Shown piece by piece: positions 1 through 9,191 of a stretch of DNA of 64,000 nucleotides. Source of the DNA: SVMC01 sp045601345. Its GTDB lineage: Bacteria; Bacillota; Clostridia; Oscillospirales; Oscillospiraceae. How positions within the stretch are numbered: position 1 is the first letter of the stretch; every line of letters begins with the position of its first letter. The stretch is taken from contig JAZRZL010000011.1 of NCBI GenBank assembly GCA_045601345.1, positions 34,355 through 98,354 of the forward strand, in the 5' to 3' direction. Both the position numbers and the translations under genes were made by a program. The notes below the pieces were generated by a model. That model had not been told where the DNA came from. It saw nothing but the letters and a program-made list of their open reading frames with translations, and did no database searches.

Positions 1-230
1 TGATAACCGTTCTCACGGATCAGCTGTACAATGGTTCGACAGTCGGAAAGAATATTGGTTTTGATGATTTGGGTGTGGATTCCCAGCTCTCGCGCTTCCT
101 GTGCAAATGAACCTTCGGTAAAGCAGACCAAAAGCACCTCATGGCGCTGGCTCAGCCCCTGCAAAAGTGTGAGTACATGGGTTTTGGCACCGCCCACATC
201 ACCGCCGGAAATGAGATGAATGATTTTCAT
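1..230 (-). CDS. Glycosyltransferase family 4 protein, N-terminal part (cut by window edge)
   Basis: The reverse strand reads from an ATG at 230 with a GGAGTG ribosome site just upstream and runs off the left edge, so only about 76 residues are visible. The product begins MKIIHLISGGDVGGAKTHV. This glycine-rich start, followed by a predicted Rossmann strand, is typical of the N-terminal half of GT-B fold sugar transferases of family 4, which move a sugar from a nucleotide donor to a lipid or polysaccharide acceptor at the inner membrane face. The divergent neighbours (DUF4330 protein and O-antigen-ligase-like protein) suggest a cell-surface polysaccharide locus. The donor and acceptor cannot be inferred, and the C-terminal donor-binding half lies outside the window. 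Confidence 0.8.
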   Translation of the reverse strand, partial: MKIIHLISGGDVGGAKTHVLTLLQGLSQRHEVLLVCFTEGSFAQEARELGIHTQIIKTNILSDCRTIVQLIRENGY

Positions 231-262
231 GGAAAACACTCCAGACTTATAGCATTTTTGTG

Positions 263-291
263 TTGCGCGTACTTGGAGTATCCGCTATAAT
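263..291 (+). promoter_or_regulatory. Sigma-A promoter for the DUF4330/O-antigen ligase pair
   Basis: A -35 TTGCGC (263-268), a 17-base spacer and a perfect -10 TATAAT (286-291) precede the DUF4330 gene by about 80 bases. Confidence 0.65.
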
Positions 292-372
292 AAAAGCAGC
301 ATAAAACATTATATCTTATTTTCACCGTAGAAGCAATATTTTTCTGCTGGTGGCAGCTTAAAGGAGGCAGTT

Positions 373-882
373 ATGAAGCGTACGGACAGTAATGGAAAAT
401 TATTTAAAAAGTTCAATATCATTGATGTCATTGTGATTATTTTGATATTGGCAATTGTCGTAGCCATTGCATGGAAGACCATTGTGGATAACAGACCGGT
501 TGTATCAGAGATAGAGGAAGAGGAAGAGGTTGAGCTTCTTTTCGATAATGCCGATCATCTGGTCTATTCAGTCGTCTGCCGGGATATTTCTGAAGAGGTT
601 GCTAAGGAATGCAAAGCGCAGATGGAGCTGCCCCGCGCAAAGCGCCGCCTTATGAGCAATGGTGAGCCGCTGGAAGGCTTCATTACCGATTGCACCTATG
701 AGGTCGGAGAGGATGGTCTTTGCAGGATTTATTTTACCATGGAGGCCGTGCTGAAGGAAGAAGATGGAATTTGTTCCGTTGGTTCTCAGGAGATCCGAAT
801 TGGCAAGGGTCATACGGTGAAGACCTATCAGATTGAGGTCGGCGGCGTGATCTATTCCATGGAGGTCATCAAGAATGAGTGA
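373..882 (+). CDS. DUF4330 family membrane-anchored protein
   Basis: This 169-residue protein has a short basic N-terminus, one transmembrane helix (about residues 14-35) and an acidic stretch (IEEEEEVE) leading into a soluble domain that ends with the VGSQEIRIGKGHTVKT-type segment I associate with DUF4330. Topology predicts an N-in anchor with the domain outside. The start is set by a strong AAGGAGG site 5-6 bases before the ATG. Its last 8 bases overlap the start of the O-antigen-ligase-like gene, so the two are probably translationally coupled and act in the same surface-polysaccharide process. The biochemical role of DUF4330 is unknown to me. Confidence 0.75.
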   Translation: MKRTDSNGKLFKKFNIIDVIVIILILAIVVAIAWKTIVDNRPVVSEIEEEEEVELLFDNADHLVYSVVCRDISEEVAKECKAQMELPRAKRRLMSNGEPLEGFITDCTYEVGEDGLCRIYFTMEAVLKEEDGICSVGSQEIRIGKGHTVKTYQIEVGGVIYSMEVIKNE

Positions 883-2416
883 TATGCGTTCGGCATTGCG
901 AGCGGCATATCAGCAGAGTGCTCTTTATCGGATCGTTGTTTTTTGGAAAAAGGCATGGACGGAATCCTGCTTGCGAGCGCTTCTTGTGTGGCTGCTGTCC
1001 AGACCATCCTTAGATGAAGGCTCCAGTCTGCGACAGGGTATGAGCAAGCTCAATGCCTACTTAGGGCGTAGGGATGGGCTGAATCGTGCGATGGATGGCA
1101 GTGTGCTTCACCGCATATGGGCGGCCATTTGCCGTGTAGGCAGCCAGAGCCGATTCTTGGGGCTTGTGTTCCAAAACGGAATGACCGGCGTACTGCTTCT
1201 GCTTTTGGCGCTCTATGTGCCTGTGGATTACCTGCTGCGGGATGTGTATGCTATTCCTGTGGTGTCCTCTGGCTGGGATGAGGGCTTGCTGCTTCTGGCA
1301 GTGGTTTGGATTCTTCTCCTGCGTGTGCGGGAGCAGCCCAGTCTGCCTACGGCATCATCGCCGCTTGATTTCCCAGTAGGTCAGTTTTTGCTGGTGTGCC
1401 TGTTCTTGTTTGTGGTTCTGCTGACAAGGCCGAAAATTAATTTTGCCGGTTTACGTGCAACTGCACAGTATATCCTGTGGTTCTTCCTTGCAACTCGGCT
1501 GATTCGCACACGGAAGCAGTGCTTTATGGTGTATTACATCATGGTGGCTGTGGCAGCCCTGATTTCTCTGCACGGTATCTACCAGTTTATCGTGGCAGCG
1601 CCCATTCCCTCCAATTGGGTGGATCAGGCGGAGGTTGCGGTACGCACGCGTGTGTACTCCATTTTCGGCAGCCCCAATATTATGGGTGACTATATGGTGA
1701 TGTTTGCACCCATGATGGCGGCGCTGGCTTATTACCTGAAAAATAAGGCGGCGAAGCTGCTGTGCTGGTTCTTTACCTTTACGATGTGCTTCTCCTGTCT
1801 GTTTACCATGTCCCGCGGTGCATGGATTGCCATGGCGGTGGCCATTCTCGTATTTGCGGCACTGGTGGATCGCCGACTGATTTTGCTCATGGTGCTGGCA
1901 TTTGTCGCCGCGCTGTTCCTGCCCTTTGTGGCAACACGTATCGGTTATCTGTTTACCCCGGAATATGCCGAAAGTACTGCAAGAGGTGGCCGCACTGTGC
2001 GCTGGGAAAAGGCAATGGAATATCTCTATGCCAATAACCCGCTGCTCGGCATCGGCTTTGGCAGATTCGGCGGTGCGGTGGCCATGCAGAATCAGGAATC
2101 TGTATGGATGAAGTATTTTTACACCGATAATTATTACGTGAAGATTCTCTCGGAAAACGGCTATGTGGGTCTGATAAGCTTTGTTCTCATGATGCTCGGC
2201 GTTGTCTGGACTGGCCTACGTGGCTGGTTTCGCAAGCGCCACACGGCAATCTCCCCTCTGTGTGCGGGTATGCTGGCAAGCCTGTCCGGCGTTTTGATGC
2301 ACTGCTATTTTGAAAATATTTTTGAGGAGCCTTATATGGCCGTCACCTTCTGGACAATTGCAGCCATGATGGTATATCTGGGCTTTATTGAGGATCGCCT
2401 TTCCAATGAAAAATAG
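875..2416 (+). CDS. O-antigen ligase / polymerase-like membrane protein
   Basis: This 513-residue protein has about ten to twelve hydrophobic segments. A long loop between late helices carries conserved arginines (STARGGRTVRWEKAMEYL) followed by NPLLGIGFGRFGG, the pattern of the Wzy/WaaL (O-antigen ligase) family, which joins or polymerises undecaprenyl-linked glycans outside the membrane. It overlaps the DUF4330 gene by 8 bases and lies opposite a glycosyltransferase, which supports a role in surface glycan assembly. In Gram-positive bacteria the substrate may be a teichoic-acid-like polymer, exopolysaccharide or protein glycan; the sequence does not say. The first 100 residues form a basic cytoplasmic extension before the first helix, longer than in many relatives. 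Confidence 0.8.
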   Translation: MSDMRSALRAAYQQSALYRIVVFWKKAWTESCLRALLVWLLSRPSLDEGSSLRQGMSKLNAYLGRRDGLNRAMDGSVLHRIWAAICRVGSQSRFLGLVFQNGMTGVLLLLLALYVPVDYLLRDVYAIPVVSSGWDEGLLLLAVVWILLLRVREQPSLPTASSPLDFPVGQFLLVCLFLFVVLLTRPKINFAGLRATAQYILWFFLATRLIRTRKQCFMVYYIMVAVAALISLHGIYQFIVAAPIPSNWVDQAEVAVRTRVYSIFGSPNIMGDYMVMFAPMMAALAYYLKNKAAKLLCWFFTFTMCFSCLFTMSRGAWIAMAVAILVFAALVDRRLILLMVLAFVAALFLPFVATRIGYLFTPEYAESTARGGRTVRWEKAMEYLYANNPLLGIGFGRFGGAVAMQNQESVWMKYFYTDNYYVKILSENGYVGLISFVLMMLGVVWTGLRGWFRKRHTAISPLCAGMLASLSGVLMHCYFENIFEEPYMAVTFWTIAAMMVYLGFIEDRLSNEK

Positions 2417-2444
2417 TTTTTGCGTTTTCCTGCAAATATCAAAA

Positions 2445-2476
2445 ACCTGCGCCGAAGTCATCGGTGCAGGTTTTTT
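2445..2476 (+). terminator. Rho-independent terminator after the O-antigen-ligase-like gene
   Basis: An 11-bp stem (ACCTGCGCCGA / TCGGTGCAGGT, one G-U pair) with a 5-base loop is followed by six T, 29 bases after the stop codon. Confidence 0.85.
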
Positions 2477-2482
2477 GACAAA

Positions 2483-2506
2483 ATAAAAAAGACAGGCAAG
2501 CCTGTC
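2483..2506 (-). terminator. Rho-independent terminator of rpmB
   Basis: On the minus strand the palindrome GACAGGCTTGCCTGTC is followed by a run of T (T6ATTTT), 19 bases downstream of the rpmB stop. Confidence 0.85.
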
Positions 2507-2524
2507 TTAATTATTGTATGGTCA

Positions 2525-2713
2525 TCAGATGGCACGCTCAACCTTGTTGGAACGGAGACATCTTGTGCAGACGTATACATGGCGCGGAGTACCGTCAACA
2601 ATCGCCTTCACGCGCTTGACATTGGGCTTCCACATTCTGTTGGAACGTCTGTGGGAATGGGAAACTTTAATACCAAAAGTAACGCCCTTGCCGCAGATAT
2701 CGCACTTAGCCAC
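2525..2713 (-). CDS. rpmB: 50S ribosomal protein L28
   Basis: This 62-residue basic protein is a component of the large ribosomal subunit. It begins VAKCDICGKGV (translated as MAKCDICGKGV), carries the SHSHRRSNRMWKPN core of L28, and has two CxxC pairs (CDIC and CTRC), the zinc-binding form common in Firmicutes. I chose the GTG at 2713 because it matches the family start (MAKCD) and lies 8 bases after a perfect AGGAGG; the GTG three codons upstream would overlap that ribosome site. It is monocistronic, lies opposite hprK and has its own terminator. Length is normal for the family. Confidence 0.97.
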   Translation of the reverse strand: MAKCDICGKGVTFGIKVSHSHRRSNRMWKPNVKRVKAIVDGTPRHVYVCTRCLRSNKVERAI

Positions 2714-2838
2714 TGGATGCACCTCCTATCCATAGGTGAAATCATTCTGGAATCTCAAAGAGACCGAGAGATATGATACCAGATTGTGACGAGAAATGCA
2801 AGAGAAAAAGTAAAATTTTTTTATTTTTTTGTTTGGGA

Positions 2839-2867
2839 TTGAAACGACTTCTTTTTTTCAATATAAT
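2839..2867 (+). promoter_or_regulatory. Sigma-A promoter of hprK
   Basis: TTGAAA (2839-2844), a 17-base spacer and TATAAT (2862-2867) end 25 bases before the hprK ATG, giving a very short leader. Confidence 0.8.
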
Positions 2868-2892
2868 AGATATAACAGGGAGGCGAAGTGTC

Positions 2893-3840
2893 ATGGCAAC
2901 GATGTATAGTGTTCCTCTGACGCAGTTGGTTGAGGAAGCGGGCTTGAGCGTTTGCTATCGGGCATCGGATTATGAGAAAATTCGCATTACGATAGAGGAT
3001 GTATCTCGTCCGGGACTTCCTATGGCCGGATTTCTGGATTATTTTGAACCCATGCGGCTTCAGGTTATGGGTACTGTGGAGATGAGTTACCTTAATAAGC
3101 TCTCCTGCGAGGCTCGTGCTATTGTATTTGAGCGATTTTTCTCTTACAAAATTCCCGCCCTCATCATTGCCCGCGGGAATGCACCCCATAAGGAATGTCT
3201 GGAGCAGGCAAAGAAGCATGATGTGACGATCCTGCAATCTACGGAGTCAACGTCCTTTGTGGTATCCTTCCTGATTACCAGTCTGAAAAATCATTTGGCG
3301 CCTCGTATTACCCGTCACGGTGTTCTGGTCGATGTCTACGGCGAGGGAATGCTCCTTCTGGGTGACAGCGGTATCGGCAAGAGTGAGGCGGCTGTGGAGC
3401 TTCTCAAGCGCGGCCATCGTCTAATTGCGGACGATGCGGTAGAGATCAAGAAAATTTCTGAAACCAGACTGGTAGGCAAAGCGCCGGAGCTGCTGCGCAA
3501 TTATATCGAGCTTCGCGGTATTGGCGTGATTAACGTGGCAAAGCTGTTTGGTATGGCAGCTATCAAAGAGGAAACCTTTATTAATCTGATTATCAATATT
3601 GTACCCTGGTCGGATCATGAGATTTATGACCGTCTGGGTCTGGAGAATCAATACATGGAGCTTCTGGGGGTCAAGATCCCGTCCATCACCATTCCCGTCA
3701 CCCCCGGACGAAATCTTGCTGTGAATCTGGAGGTTGCCGCAATGAACAACCGACAGAAGCGCATGGGCTATAATGCTGCTGTAGAATTTACCCAGCAGAT
3801 CAACCGCCATTTTGATGAGACGAGAAGCCTGCAACTATGA
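2893..3840 (+). CDS. hprK: HPr kinase/phosphorylase
   Basis: This 315-residue protein is the bifunctional enzyme that phosphorylates (ATP or PPi) and dephosphorylates Ser46 of HPr and so controls carbon catabolite repression in Firmicutes. The N-terminal DRTGG-like half is followed by a P-loop, GDSGIGKSE (about residues 157-165). The C-terminal signature PVTPGRNLAVNLEVAAMNN (about 270-290) is the K3-loop region typical of HprK. The ATG at 2893 follows GGGAGG by 9 bases and matches the family N-terminus; a further upstream in-frame start would add 40 residues lying inside the promoter and is rejected. hprK heads the hprK-murB-whiA-dnaE group, although murB has its own promoter. Confidence 0.96.
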   Translation: MATMYSVPLTQLVEEAGLSVCYRASDYEKIRITIEDVSRPGLPMAGFLDYFEPMRLQVMGTVEMSYLNKLSCEARAIVFERFFSYKIPALIIARGNAPHKECLEQAKKHDVTILQSTESTSFVVSFLITSLKNHLAPRITRHGVLVDVYGEGMLLLGDSGIGKSEAAVELLKRGHRLIADDAVEIKKISETRLVGKAPELLRNYIELRGIGVINVAKLFGMAAIKEETFINLIINIVPWSDHEIYDRLGLENQYMELLGVKIPSITIPVTPGRNLAVNLEVAAMNNRQKRMGYNAAVEFTQQINRHFDETRSLQL

Positions 3841-3857
3841 ATTGCACGGCAAAGCGG

Positions 3858-3886
3858 TTGCATAGCATGGAAGGGTATGGTACAAT
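3858..3886 (+). promoter_or_regulatory. Sigma-A promoter of murB-whiA-dnaE
   Basis: TTGCAT (3858-3863), 17 bases, TACAAT (3881-3886), located between hprK and murB. The three downstream genes are tightly spaced and probably share this promoter. Confidence 0.7.
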
Positions 3887-3920
3887 ACTATAGTTGTACA
3901 CCCGGAGGAGTTGATTGCTT

Positions 3921-4817
3921 ATGAAGAAAATCCTTGCGACCCTGTCGCAGCTTCATATTCCTTTTTGTACGGAGGAACCTTTATCCCGCCATACCTCCTT
4001 CCGCATTGGCGGCCCTGCGGAGGTGATGGCATTTCCCCGCACGGTGGGGGAGCTGTCTACAATTTTCCGTGCTGCCCGGGAAGCGGGCATTGTACCAATC
4101 ATTCTGGGCGCGGGCAGCAATGTGCTTGCACCGGATGAAGGAAAACGCGGCCTTGTGATTTGCACAAGAGACGGTCTGTGCTCTGTACGCAGGCTGGATG
4201 ATACCGCAATCTGTGTGAGTGCGGGTGTTCTGATGTCCAAGGCGGCGGTGTTTGCCAGAGAGCAGGAACTTTCTGGCATGGAGTTTGCCCACGGCATCCC
4301 CGGTACGGTGGGCGGCGGCATTTATATGAATGCGGGTGCTTATGGTGGGGAGCTTTGCCAAATCGCTGAGAAGACGGCTTTTATGAGCTTTGATGGCGAG
4401 ATTACGGAATTTGTCGGGCAGGAACAGGGCTTTGGTTATCGAAAAAGCGCATTTCAGGCGATGGATGGCCTGATTTTGGAGACCGTTTTCCGCCTGATAC
4501 CCGGAAATGTGGAAGAAATTAGCGCAAAAATGCAGGAGCTTGCTGCCAGACGAAGAGCCTCCCAGCCCTTGGATATGCCTTCTGCAGGTTCTACCTTTAA
4601 GAGACCGCAGGGTGGCTATGCTGCGGCGCTTATTGAGAGCGCTGGGCTGAAGGGACAGGGAGTAGGCGGTGCGCAGGTCTCCCAAAAACACAGTGGCTTT
4701 GTGGTAAATACTGGAAATGCGACAGAAAAGGATGTTTTGGATACCATAGAGATGATTCAGGCGCGGGTCTATGCGGCTTCTGGGATTCTTTTGGAGCCTG
4801 AGGTCAAGCGCCTATGA
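3921..4817 (+). CDS. murB: UDP-N-acetylenolpyruvoylglucosamine reductase
   Basis: This 298-residue cytosolic flavoenzyme makes the second committed step of peptidoglycan synthesis, reducing UDP-GlcNAc-enolpyruvate to UDP-MurNAc with NADPH. The FAD-binding motifs are RIGGPAEVM (about residue 30), GAGSNVLAPDEG and GIPGTVGGGIYMNAGAYGGE. The catalytic serine motif SAGSTFKRP and the C-terminal glutamate (LEPEVKRL) are present. The lack of the extra loop of the type I enzymes places it with type II MurB of Gram-positives. The ATG at 3921 is 10 bases after GGAGGAG; the in-frame TTG at 3915 is too close to that site. whiA follows after 22 bases. Confidence 0.96.
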   Translation: MKKILATLSQLHIPFCTEEPLSRHTSFRIGGPAEVMAFPRTVGELSTIFRAAREAGIVPIILGAGSNVLAPDEGKRGLVICTRDGLCSVRRLDDTAICVSAGVLMSKAAVFAREQELSGMEFAHGIPGTVGGGIYMNAGAYGGELCQIAEKTAFMSFDGEITEFVGQEQGFGYRKSAFQAMDGLILETVFRLIPGNVEEISAKMQELAARRRASQPLDMPSAGSTFKRPQGGYAAALIESAGLKGQGVGGAQVSQKHSGFVVNTGNATEKDVLDTIEMIQARVYAASGILLEPEVKRL

Positions 4818-4839
4818 TACAGAAAGGAAAGGTGAGCCT

Positions 4840-5739
4840 ATGTCGTTTTCTGCCAACGCAAAGGCAGAGCTTTGCCGCGCCCCCATCCATCGGAAATGCT
4901 GTGCGTTGGCGGAGTGCTACGGCATTCTGCTCTATTGCAATACCTTCCGCAAGGAACAGATTCGCATCGTGACCGAAAACGCAGAGTTTGCTCAGCGCCT
5001 TCCTAAGCTTTTTCGCAAGGCTTTTTCCCTGAGCTTCGATCAGACTCCCGAGGAAGGTGGACAGCGGGGCAAGCTGGTTTTCCAGATGACCGATGTACAA
5101 AAAATTGCGTTAATCTTTGACGCCTTCGGGCTTTCCTATGAGGGCGGTGTGGCACTCCATGTTAATTTTGGGATGCTGGAGGAGGATTGCTGCCGCAATG
5201 CCTTTTTGCGCGGTGCTTTTCTGTCTGGCGGCTCTGCCACCGACCCTACCAAGCGCTACCATCTGGAGCTGGCAACCTCTCATCGCAAGGTGTGCGGCGA
5301 GACCGATGCGCTGCTACTGGATATGGGTTTTCATGCTAAGACGGTCGAGCGTAATGGCAGTAGTATATTGTATTTCAAGCAGAGTGAAATAATTGAAGAT
5401 TTCCTGACCTTCCTCGGCGCGCCGGTTTGCGCCATGGGGGTCATGGAGGCAAAAATGGAAAAGGATCTGATCAACGGGGTCAATCGTCGGGTCAACTGCG
5501 AAACCGCCAACCTGACCAAGGTGGTGGATGCAGCCGGAGATCAGATTGCTGCCATCCGCACACTGGAGCGGCGGGGCATTCTTCAGACTCTGCCGGAGAA
5601 GCTGCGCACCACAGCAGCCCTTCGGGTGGAGAACCCGGAGGCAACTTTATTGGAGCTGGCAGAGCTGTGTGACCCGCCGGTGAGCAAGTCCGCAGTGAAT
5701 CACAGAATGCGCAAGCTGGTGGAGCTGGCAAAGGAGTAG
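4840..5739 (+). CDS. whiA: DNA-binding protein WhiA
   Basis: This 299-residue protein of the WhiA family comprises a degenerate LAGLIDADG homing-endonuclease fold joined to a C-terminal helix-turn-helix. WhiA controls sporulation septation in Streptomyces; in low-GC Gram-positives it affects division and chromosome organisation. Visible features are the FSANAKAELCR start, the HRKCCALAECYGILLY segment, the RGAFLSGGSATDP motif and a C-terminal TLLELAELCDPPVSKSAVNHRM helix-turn-helix region. The start at 4840 gives the conserved N-terminus (MSFSANAKAEL), with AAAGGTGAG upstream. In many Firmicutes rapZ and yvcK sit directly before whiA; here murB does. dnaE begins 3 bases after the stop, so coupling is likely. 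Confidence 0.95.
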   Translation: MSFSANAKAELCRAPIHRKCCALAECYGILLYCNTFRKEQIRIVTENAEFAQRLPKLFRKAFSLSFDQTPEEGGQRGKLVFQMTDVQKIALIFDAFGLSYEGGVALHVNFGMLEEDCCRNAFLRGAFLSGGSATDPTKRYHLELATSHRKVCGETDALLLDMGFHAKTVERNGSSILYFKQSEIIEDFLTFLGAPVCAMGVMEAKMEKDLINGVNRRVNCETANLTKVVDAAGDQIAAIRTLERRGILQTLPEKLRTTAALRVENPEATLLELAELCDPPVSKSAVNHRMRKLVELAKE

Positions 5740-5742
5740 ACC

Positions 5743-8700
5743 ATGGCTTTTGTTCACTTACACGTCCATACGGAATACAGCCTCCTTGACGGTGCTTGCC
5801 GGATCGCGGACATCATGGCCAGAGTCAAGTCGCTGGGGCAGGATGCCGTGGCAATCACCGACCATGGCGTGATGTATGGCGTGATTGATTTTTATAAGGC
5901 TGCCAAGGCTGCGGGTATTCGCCCTATCATCGGCTGTGAGGTCTATGTAGCGCCCCGCACCATGCATGACCGTGTTCACGGTCTGGATCATGAGGCGAGG
6001 CATCTTGTGCTGCTGTGCGAAAATCAGGCGGGCTACCAGAATCTTTGTTATCTCGTATCCCGCGCCTTTCAGGAGGGCTTTTACGGCAAGCCCAGAGTGG
6101 ATTTGGCACTGCTTCGGCAGCACAGCGAGGGGTTAATTGCCCTGTCTGCTTGCCTTGCAGGCGAGATTCCCCGCCATCTGATGGACGGAGACTTTGCTGG
6201 CGCGAAGGAAAAGGCACTGGAGCTGGCAGAAATTTTCGGGGAAGAGCATTTTTATCTGGAATTGCAGGATCATTCTCTCCCGGAGCAGGCAAGTGTCAAT
6301 CAGGGCATTTTGCGCCTTGCCAGAGAGACCAGCCTTCCGCTGGTTGCGACCAATGACGCGCACTACCTCACACGGGAGGATAGCGAGCTTCAGGATGTGC
6401 TCCTGTGCATCCAGACCGGCAAAACGATGGACGATCCCAACCGAATGCGTTTTTCCACAAAGGAGTTTTATCTGAAATCCGAAGAGGAGATGCGATCCCT
6501 CTTTTCCAATGTTCCCGAGGCACTGGAGAACACCGCAAAAATCGCGGCGCGGTGTCAGGTGAAATTTATTTTTAACCAGTATCATCTGCCCCTCTTCCCA
6601 TGCCCGGATGGGTATAATAGCTGGGATTATTTTGAAAAGCTCTGCCATGAGGGCTATGAAACCCGCTACCCGTCTGACCCGGAAGGCTATCGGGAGCGGT
6701 TAGAGTATGAGATGTCCATGATCCGAAAAATGGGATATGTGGATTATTTCCTCATTGTGGGCGACTTTGTTTCCTTTGCCCGCAGCAGCGGTATCCCCGT
6801 AGGCCCCGGCAGAGGCAGTGCAGCGGGTGCGATGGTATCCTACTGCTTGGGGATCACCGATATTGATCCCATGAAATACAGCCTCTATTTTGAACGCTTC
6901 CTGAACCCGGAGCGCGTCTCCATGCCGGATATCGACATGGACTTCTGCCAGAACCGCCGGGGAGAAGTGATTGAGTATGTTACACGCAAATACGGTACCG
7001 ATCGTGTGGCGCAGATCGTCACCTTCGGCACCATGGCAGCCCGCGGTGCGATTCGAGATGTCGGTCGTGTGCTGGAATTCTCCTATGCCGAGACCGATGT
7101 GGTGGCGAAATTGATTCCTGCTACACCCCATATGACGCTGGATGAGGCGCTCAAGGTCTCCCCCCAGCTCAAAACCATGTATGAGCAGGACGAGCGGGTG
7201 AAAAAACTGATTGATACTGCTCGCGCCATTGAGGGGATGCCGCGCAATACCTCTACCCATGCGGCCGGTGTCGTGATTACCCGCGACCCGGTGAGCAGCT
7301 ATGTGCCGCTTGCCAGAAATGACGAGACTATCGTCACACAGTTCACCATGACCACCATTGAGCAGTTGGGTCTTCTCAAGATGGACTTTCTTGGCCTTCG
7401 CAATCTGACGGTGATTGATGACGCAGAAAAACAGATCCGAAGAATCGCACCGGATTTCTCCATGAAATCCATTCCTGATGATGATCCGGCGGTGTTTGCC
7501 ATGCTCTCCGAGGGCAGAACCTCCGGCGTATTCCAGTTAGAATCCGCAGGTATCACTGGTGTATGCGTCAACATGAAGCCCCAGTCTATTGAGGATTTGA
7601 CGGCTATTGTTGCCCTCTATCGTCCCGGCCCTATGGAATCCATTCCGCGCTTTATCGACTGCAAATTCCATCCCGAAAAGATTCAATATAAGACCCCCCA
7701 GCTCCAGCCGATTCTGGCGGTCACCTACGGCTGCATCGTCTATCAGGAGCAGGTTATTGAAATTTTCCGCCGTCTGGGTGGCTATACCCTTGGACAGGCC
7801 GATATGATGCGCCGTGCCATCTCCAAGAAAAAGCAGGACGTGATCGTTGCCGAGCGAAAGGGCTTTATCTACGGCGACCCGGAACGAAATATTCCCGGCG
7901 CGATTGCCAACGGTGTCAGCGAGCAGGCGGCACAGGCAATTTATGATGAAATTCTGGATTTTGCCAACTATGCTTTCAATAAAGCTCATGCGGTATGCTA
8001 TGCCAAGGTGGCCTACGACACGGCCTATCTCAAGTGCCACTATCCCCGCCAGTATATGGCGGCACTTATGACCTCTGTTCTGGACAGTGCGGCGAAAATC
8101 TCCGGCTATATTGCCGAATGCAGGGATATGGGCATTGCCCTCCTGCCGCCAGATATCAATCGTTCAGAGGATGTCTTTACCGTAGAGGAGCAGGGCATTC
8201 GTTTTGGCCTTGCGGCGGTCAAGAGTATTGGCAGGGGTCTAATTCAGAATGTTGTCTCTGAGCGCACAAAAAATGGCTCCTATCCCAGCTTTGAAGCCCT
8301 GTGCCAGCGGCTGTCTGATACCGACCTGAGCCGCCGTGCAATGGAAAACTTAATCAAATGCGGTGCCATGGATGTCTTCGGTCTGCGGCGCAGTCAGCTG
8401 CTTCAGGTCTATGAGCTGATGATGGATGCGATTGCCTCCAACAAAAAGAAAAACATTGAAGGTCAGATCGGCCTGTTTGACTTGGGCATGGAGGAGACAC
8501 AGCCCATCCCCATTCCCGATATTCCCGAGCTGAGCCGCCGGGACAGGATGGCGATGGAGAAGGAGACTACCGGCCTCTACCTCAGTGGTCACCCTATGGA
8601 TGAGTACCGCGATATGCTGCGCGGCAGCCGGGTCATTCCCATCGGCACCATTATGAGCAGCTTTTCCGATGCCGATGGCAGATTCTCCGATGAGCAGATT

Positions 8701-9186
8701 GTCAGCATTGCCGGTATTGTTCAGTCTGTGCGCACCAAAACCACCCGGAATCATTCCATGATGGCCTATATTGTCCTTGAAGATGATACGAGCGCCATAG
8801 AGATGATTGCCTTTTCCAATGCGCTTGATCAGTATGGCGGTTGTTTACGGGAGAATAGTGCCATTGTGGTAGTTGGCAAGCTCTCGGTGCGGGAGGAAAA
8901 GGAGCCGCAGATCATTGTCAACCGTGCCCGCCCCATTTCTGAGGGGGTAGCGGAGGAAGCTGCCCCTGTGCCGGAACGAAAGACACTTTATCTTCGTCTA
9001 ACCTCTCAGGAGGATACGAGACTTCGCAAGGTTCGTGCAATTTTATCTATGTTCCCCGGCAGCTCCAAGGTGGTACTGTTTTTTGCCGATACCCGTACCT
9101 GCTACGGTGGCGTTTGTAGCTTCCGACAGGATATGCTGGATGAATTATCTAATCTTTTAAGCGGAGAAAATGTGGTGCTGAAATAA
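5743..9186 (+). CDS. dnaE: DNA polymerase III subunit alpha
   Basis: This 1147-residue replicative polymerase of the DnaE type works in the cytosol at the replication fork. In order: a PHP domain (residues about 1-210, starting FVHLHVHTEYSLLDGA with HxHxxxS metal ligands), palm and fingers with GPGRGSAAGAMV (about 350) and the catalytic aspartates in PDIDMDF (about 395-400), a helix-hairpin-helix region, a likely clamp-binding motif QIGLFDLG (about 907), and a C-terminal OB fold (about 985-1060). Length is normal. The ATG follows AAAGGAG by 7 bases. Gram-positives normally also carry PolC, which is not in this window. The stop codon lies inside one copy of the target duplication of the adjacent MITE, so the insertion left the reading frame intact. 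Confidence 0.97.
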   Translation: MAFVHLHVHTEYSLLDGACRIADIMARVKSLGQDAVAITDHGVMYGVIDFYKAAKAAGIRPIIGCEVYVAPRTMHDRVHGLDHEARHLVLLCENQAGYQNLCYLVSRAFQEGFYGKPRVDLALLRQHSEGLIALSACLAGEIPRHLMDGDFAGAKEKALELAEIFGEEHFYLELQDHSLPEQASVNQGILRLARETSLPLVATNDAHYLTREDSELQDVLLCIQTGKTMDDPNRMRFSTKEFYLKSEEEMRSLFSNVPEALENTAKIAARCQVKFIFNQYHLPLFPCPDGYNSWDYFEKLCHEGYETRYPSDPEGYRERLEYEMSMIRKMGYVDYFLIVGDFVSFARSSGIPVGPGRGSAAGAMVSYCLGITDIDPMKYSLYFERFLNPERVSMPDIDMDFCQNRRGEVIEYVTRKYGTDRVAQIVTFGTMAARGAIRDVGRVLEFSYAETDVVAKLIPATPHMTLDEALKVSPQLKTMYEQDERVKKLIDTARAIEGMPRNTSTHAAGVVITRDPVSSYVPLARNDETIVTQFTMTTIEQLGLLKMDFLGLRNLTVIDDAEKQIRRIAPDFSMKSIPDDDPAVFAMLSEGRTSGVFQLESAGITGVCVNMKPQSIEDLTAIVALYRPGPMESIPRFIDCKFHPEKIQYKTPQLQPILAVTYGCIVYQEQVIEIFRRLGGYTLGQADMMRRAISKKKQDVIVAERKGFIYGDPERNIPGAIANGVSEQAAQAIYDEILDFANYAFNKAHAVCYAKVAYDTAYLKCHYPRQYMAALMTSVLDSAAKISGYIAECRDMGIALLPPDINRSEDVFTVEEQGIRFGLAAVKSIGRGLIQNVVSERTKNGSYPSFEALCQRLSDTDLSRRAMENLIKCGAMDVFGLRRSQLLQVYELMMDAIASNKKKNIEGQIGLFDLGMEETQPIPIPDIPELSRRDRMAMEKETTGLYLSGHPMDEYRDMLRGSRVIPIGTIMSSFSDADGRFSDEQIVSIAGIVQSVRTKTTRNHSMMAYIVLEDDTSAIEMIAFSNALDQYGGCLRENSAIVVVGKLSVREEKEPQIIVNRARPISEGVAEEAAPVPERKTLYLRLTSQEDTRLRKVRAILSMFPGSSKVVLFFADTRTCYGGVCSFRQDMLDELSNLLSGENVVLK

Positions 9187-9191
9187 TACAA
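9182..9191. repeat. Target-site duplication, left copy
   Basis: AATAATACAA, identical to 9501-9510 and directly abutting the MITE. It contains the last base pairs of dnaE including its TAA stop (9184-9186). Confidence 0.8.
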
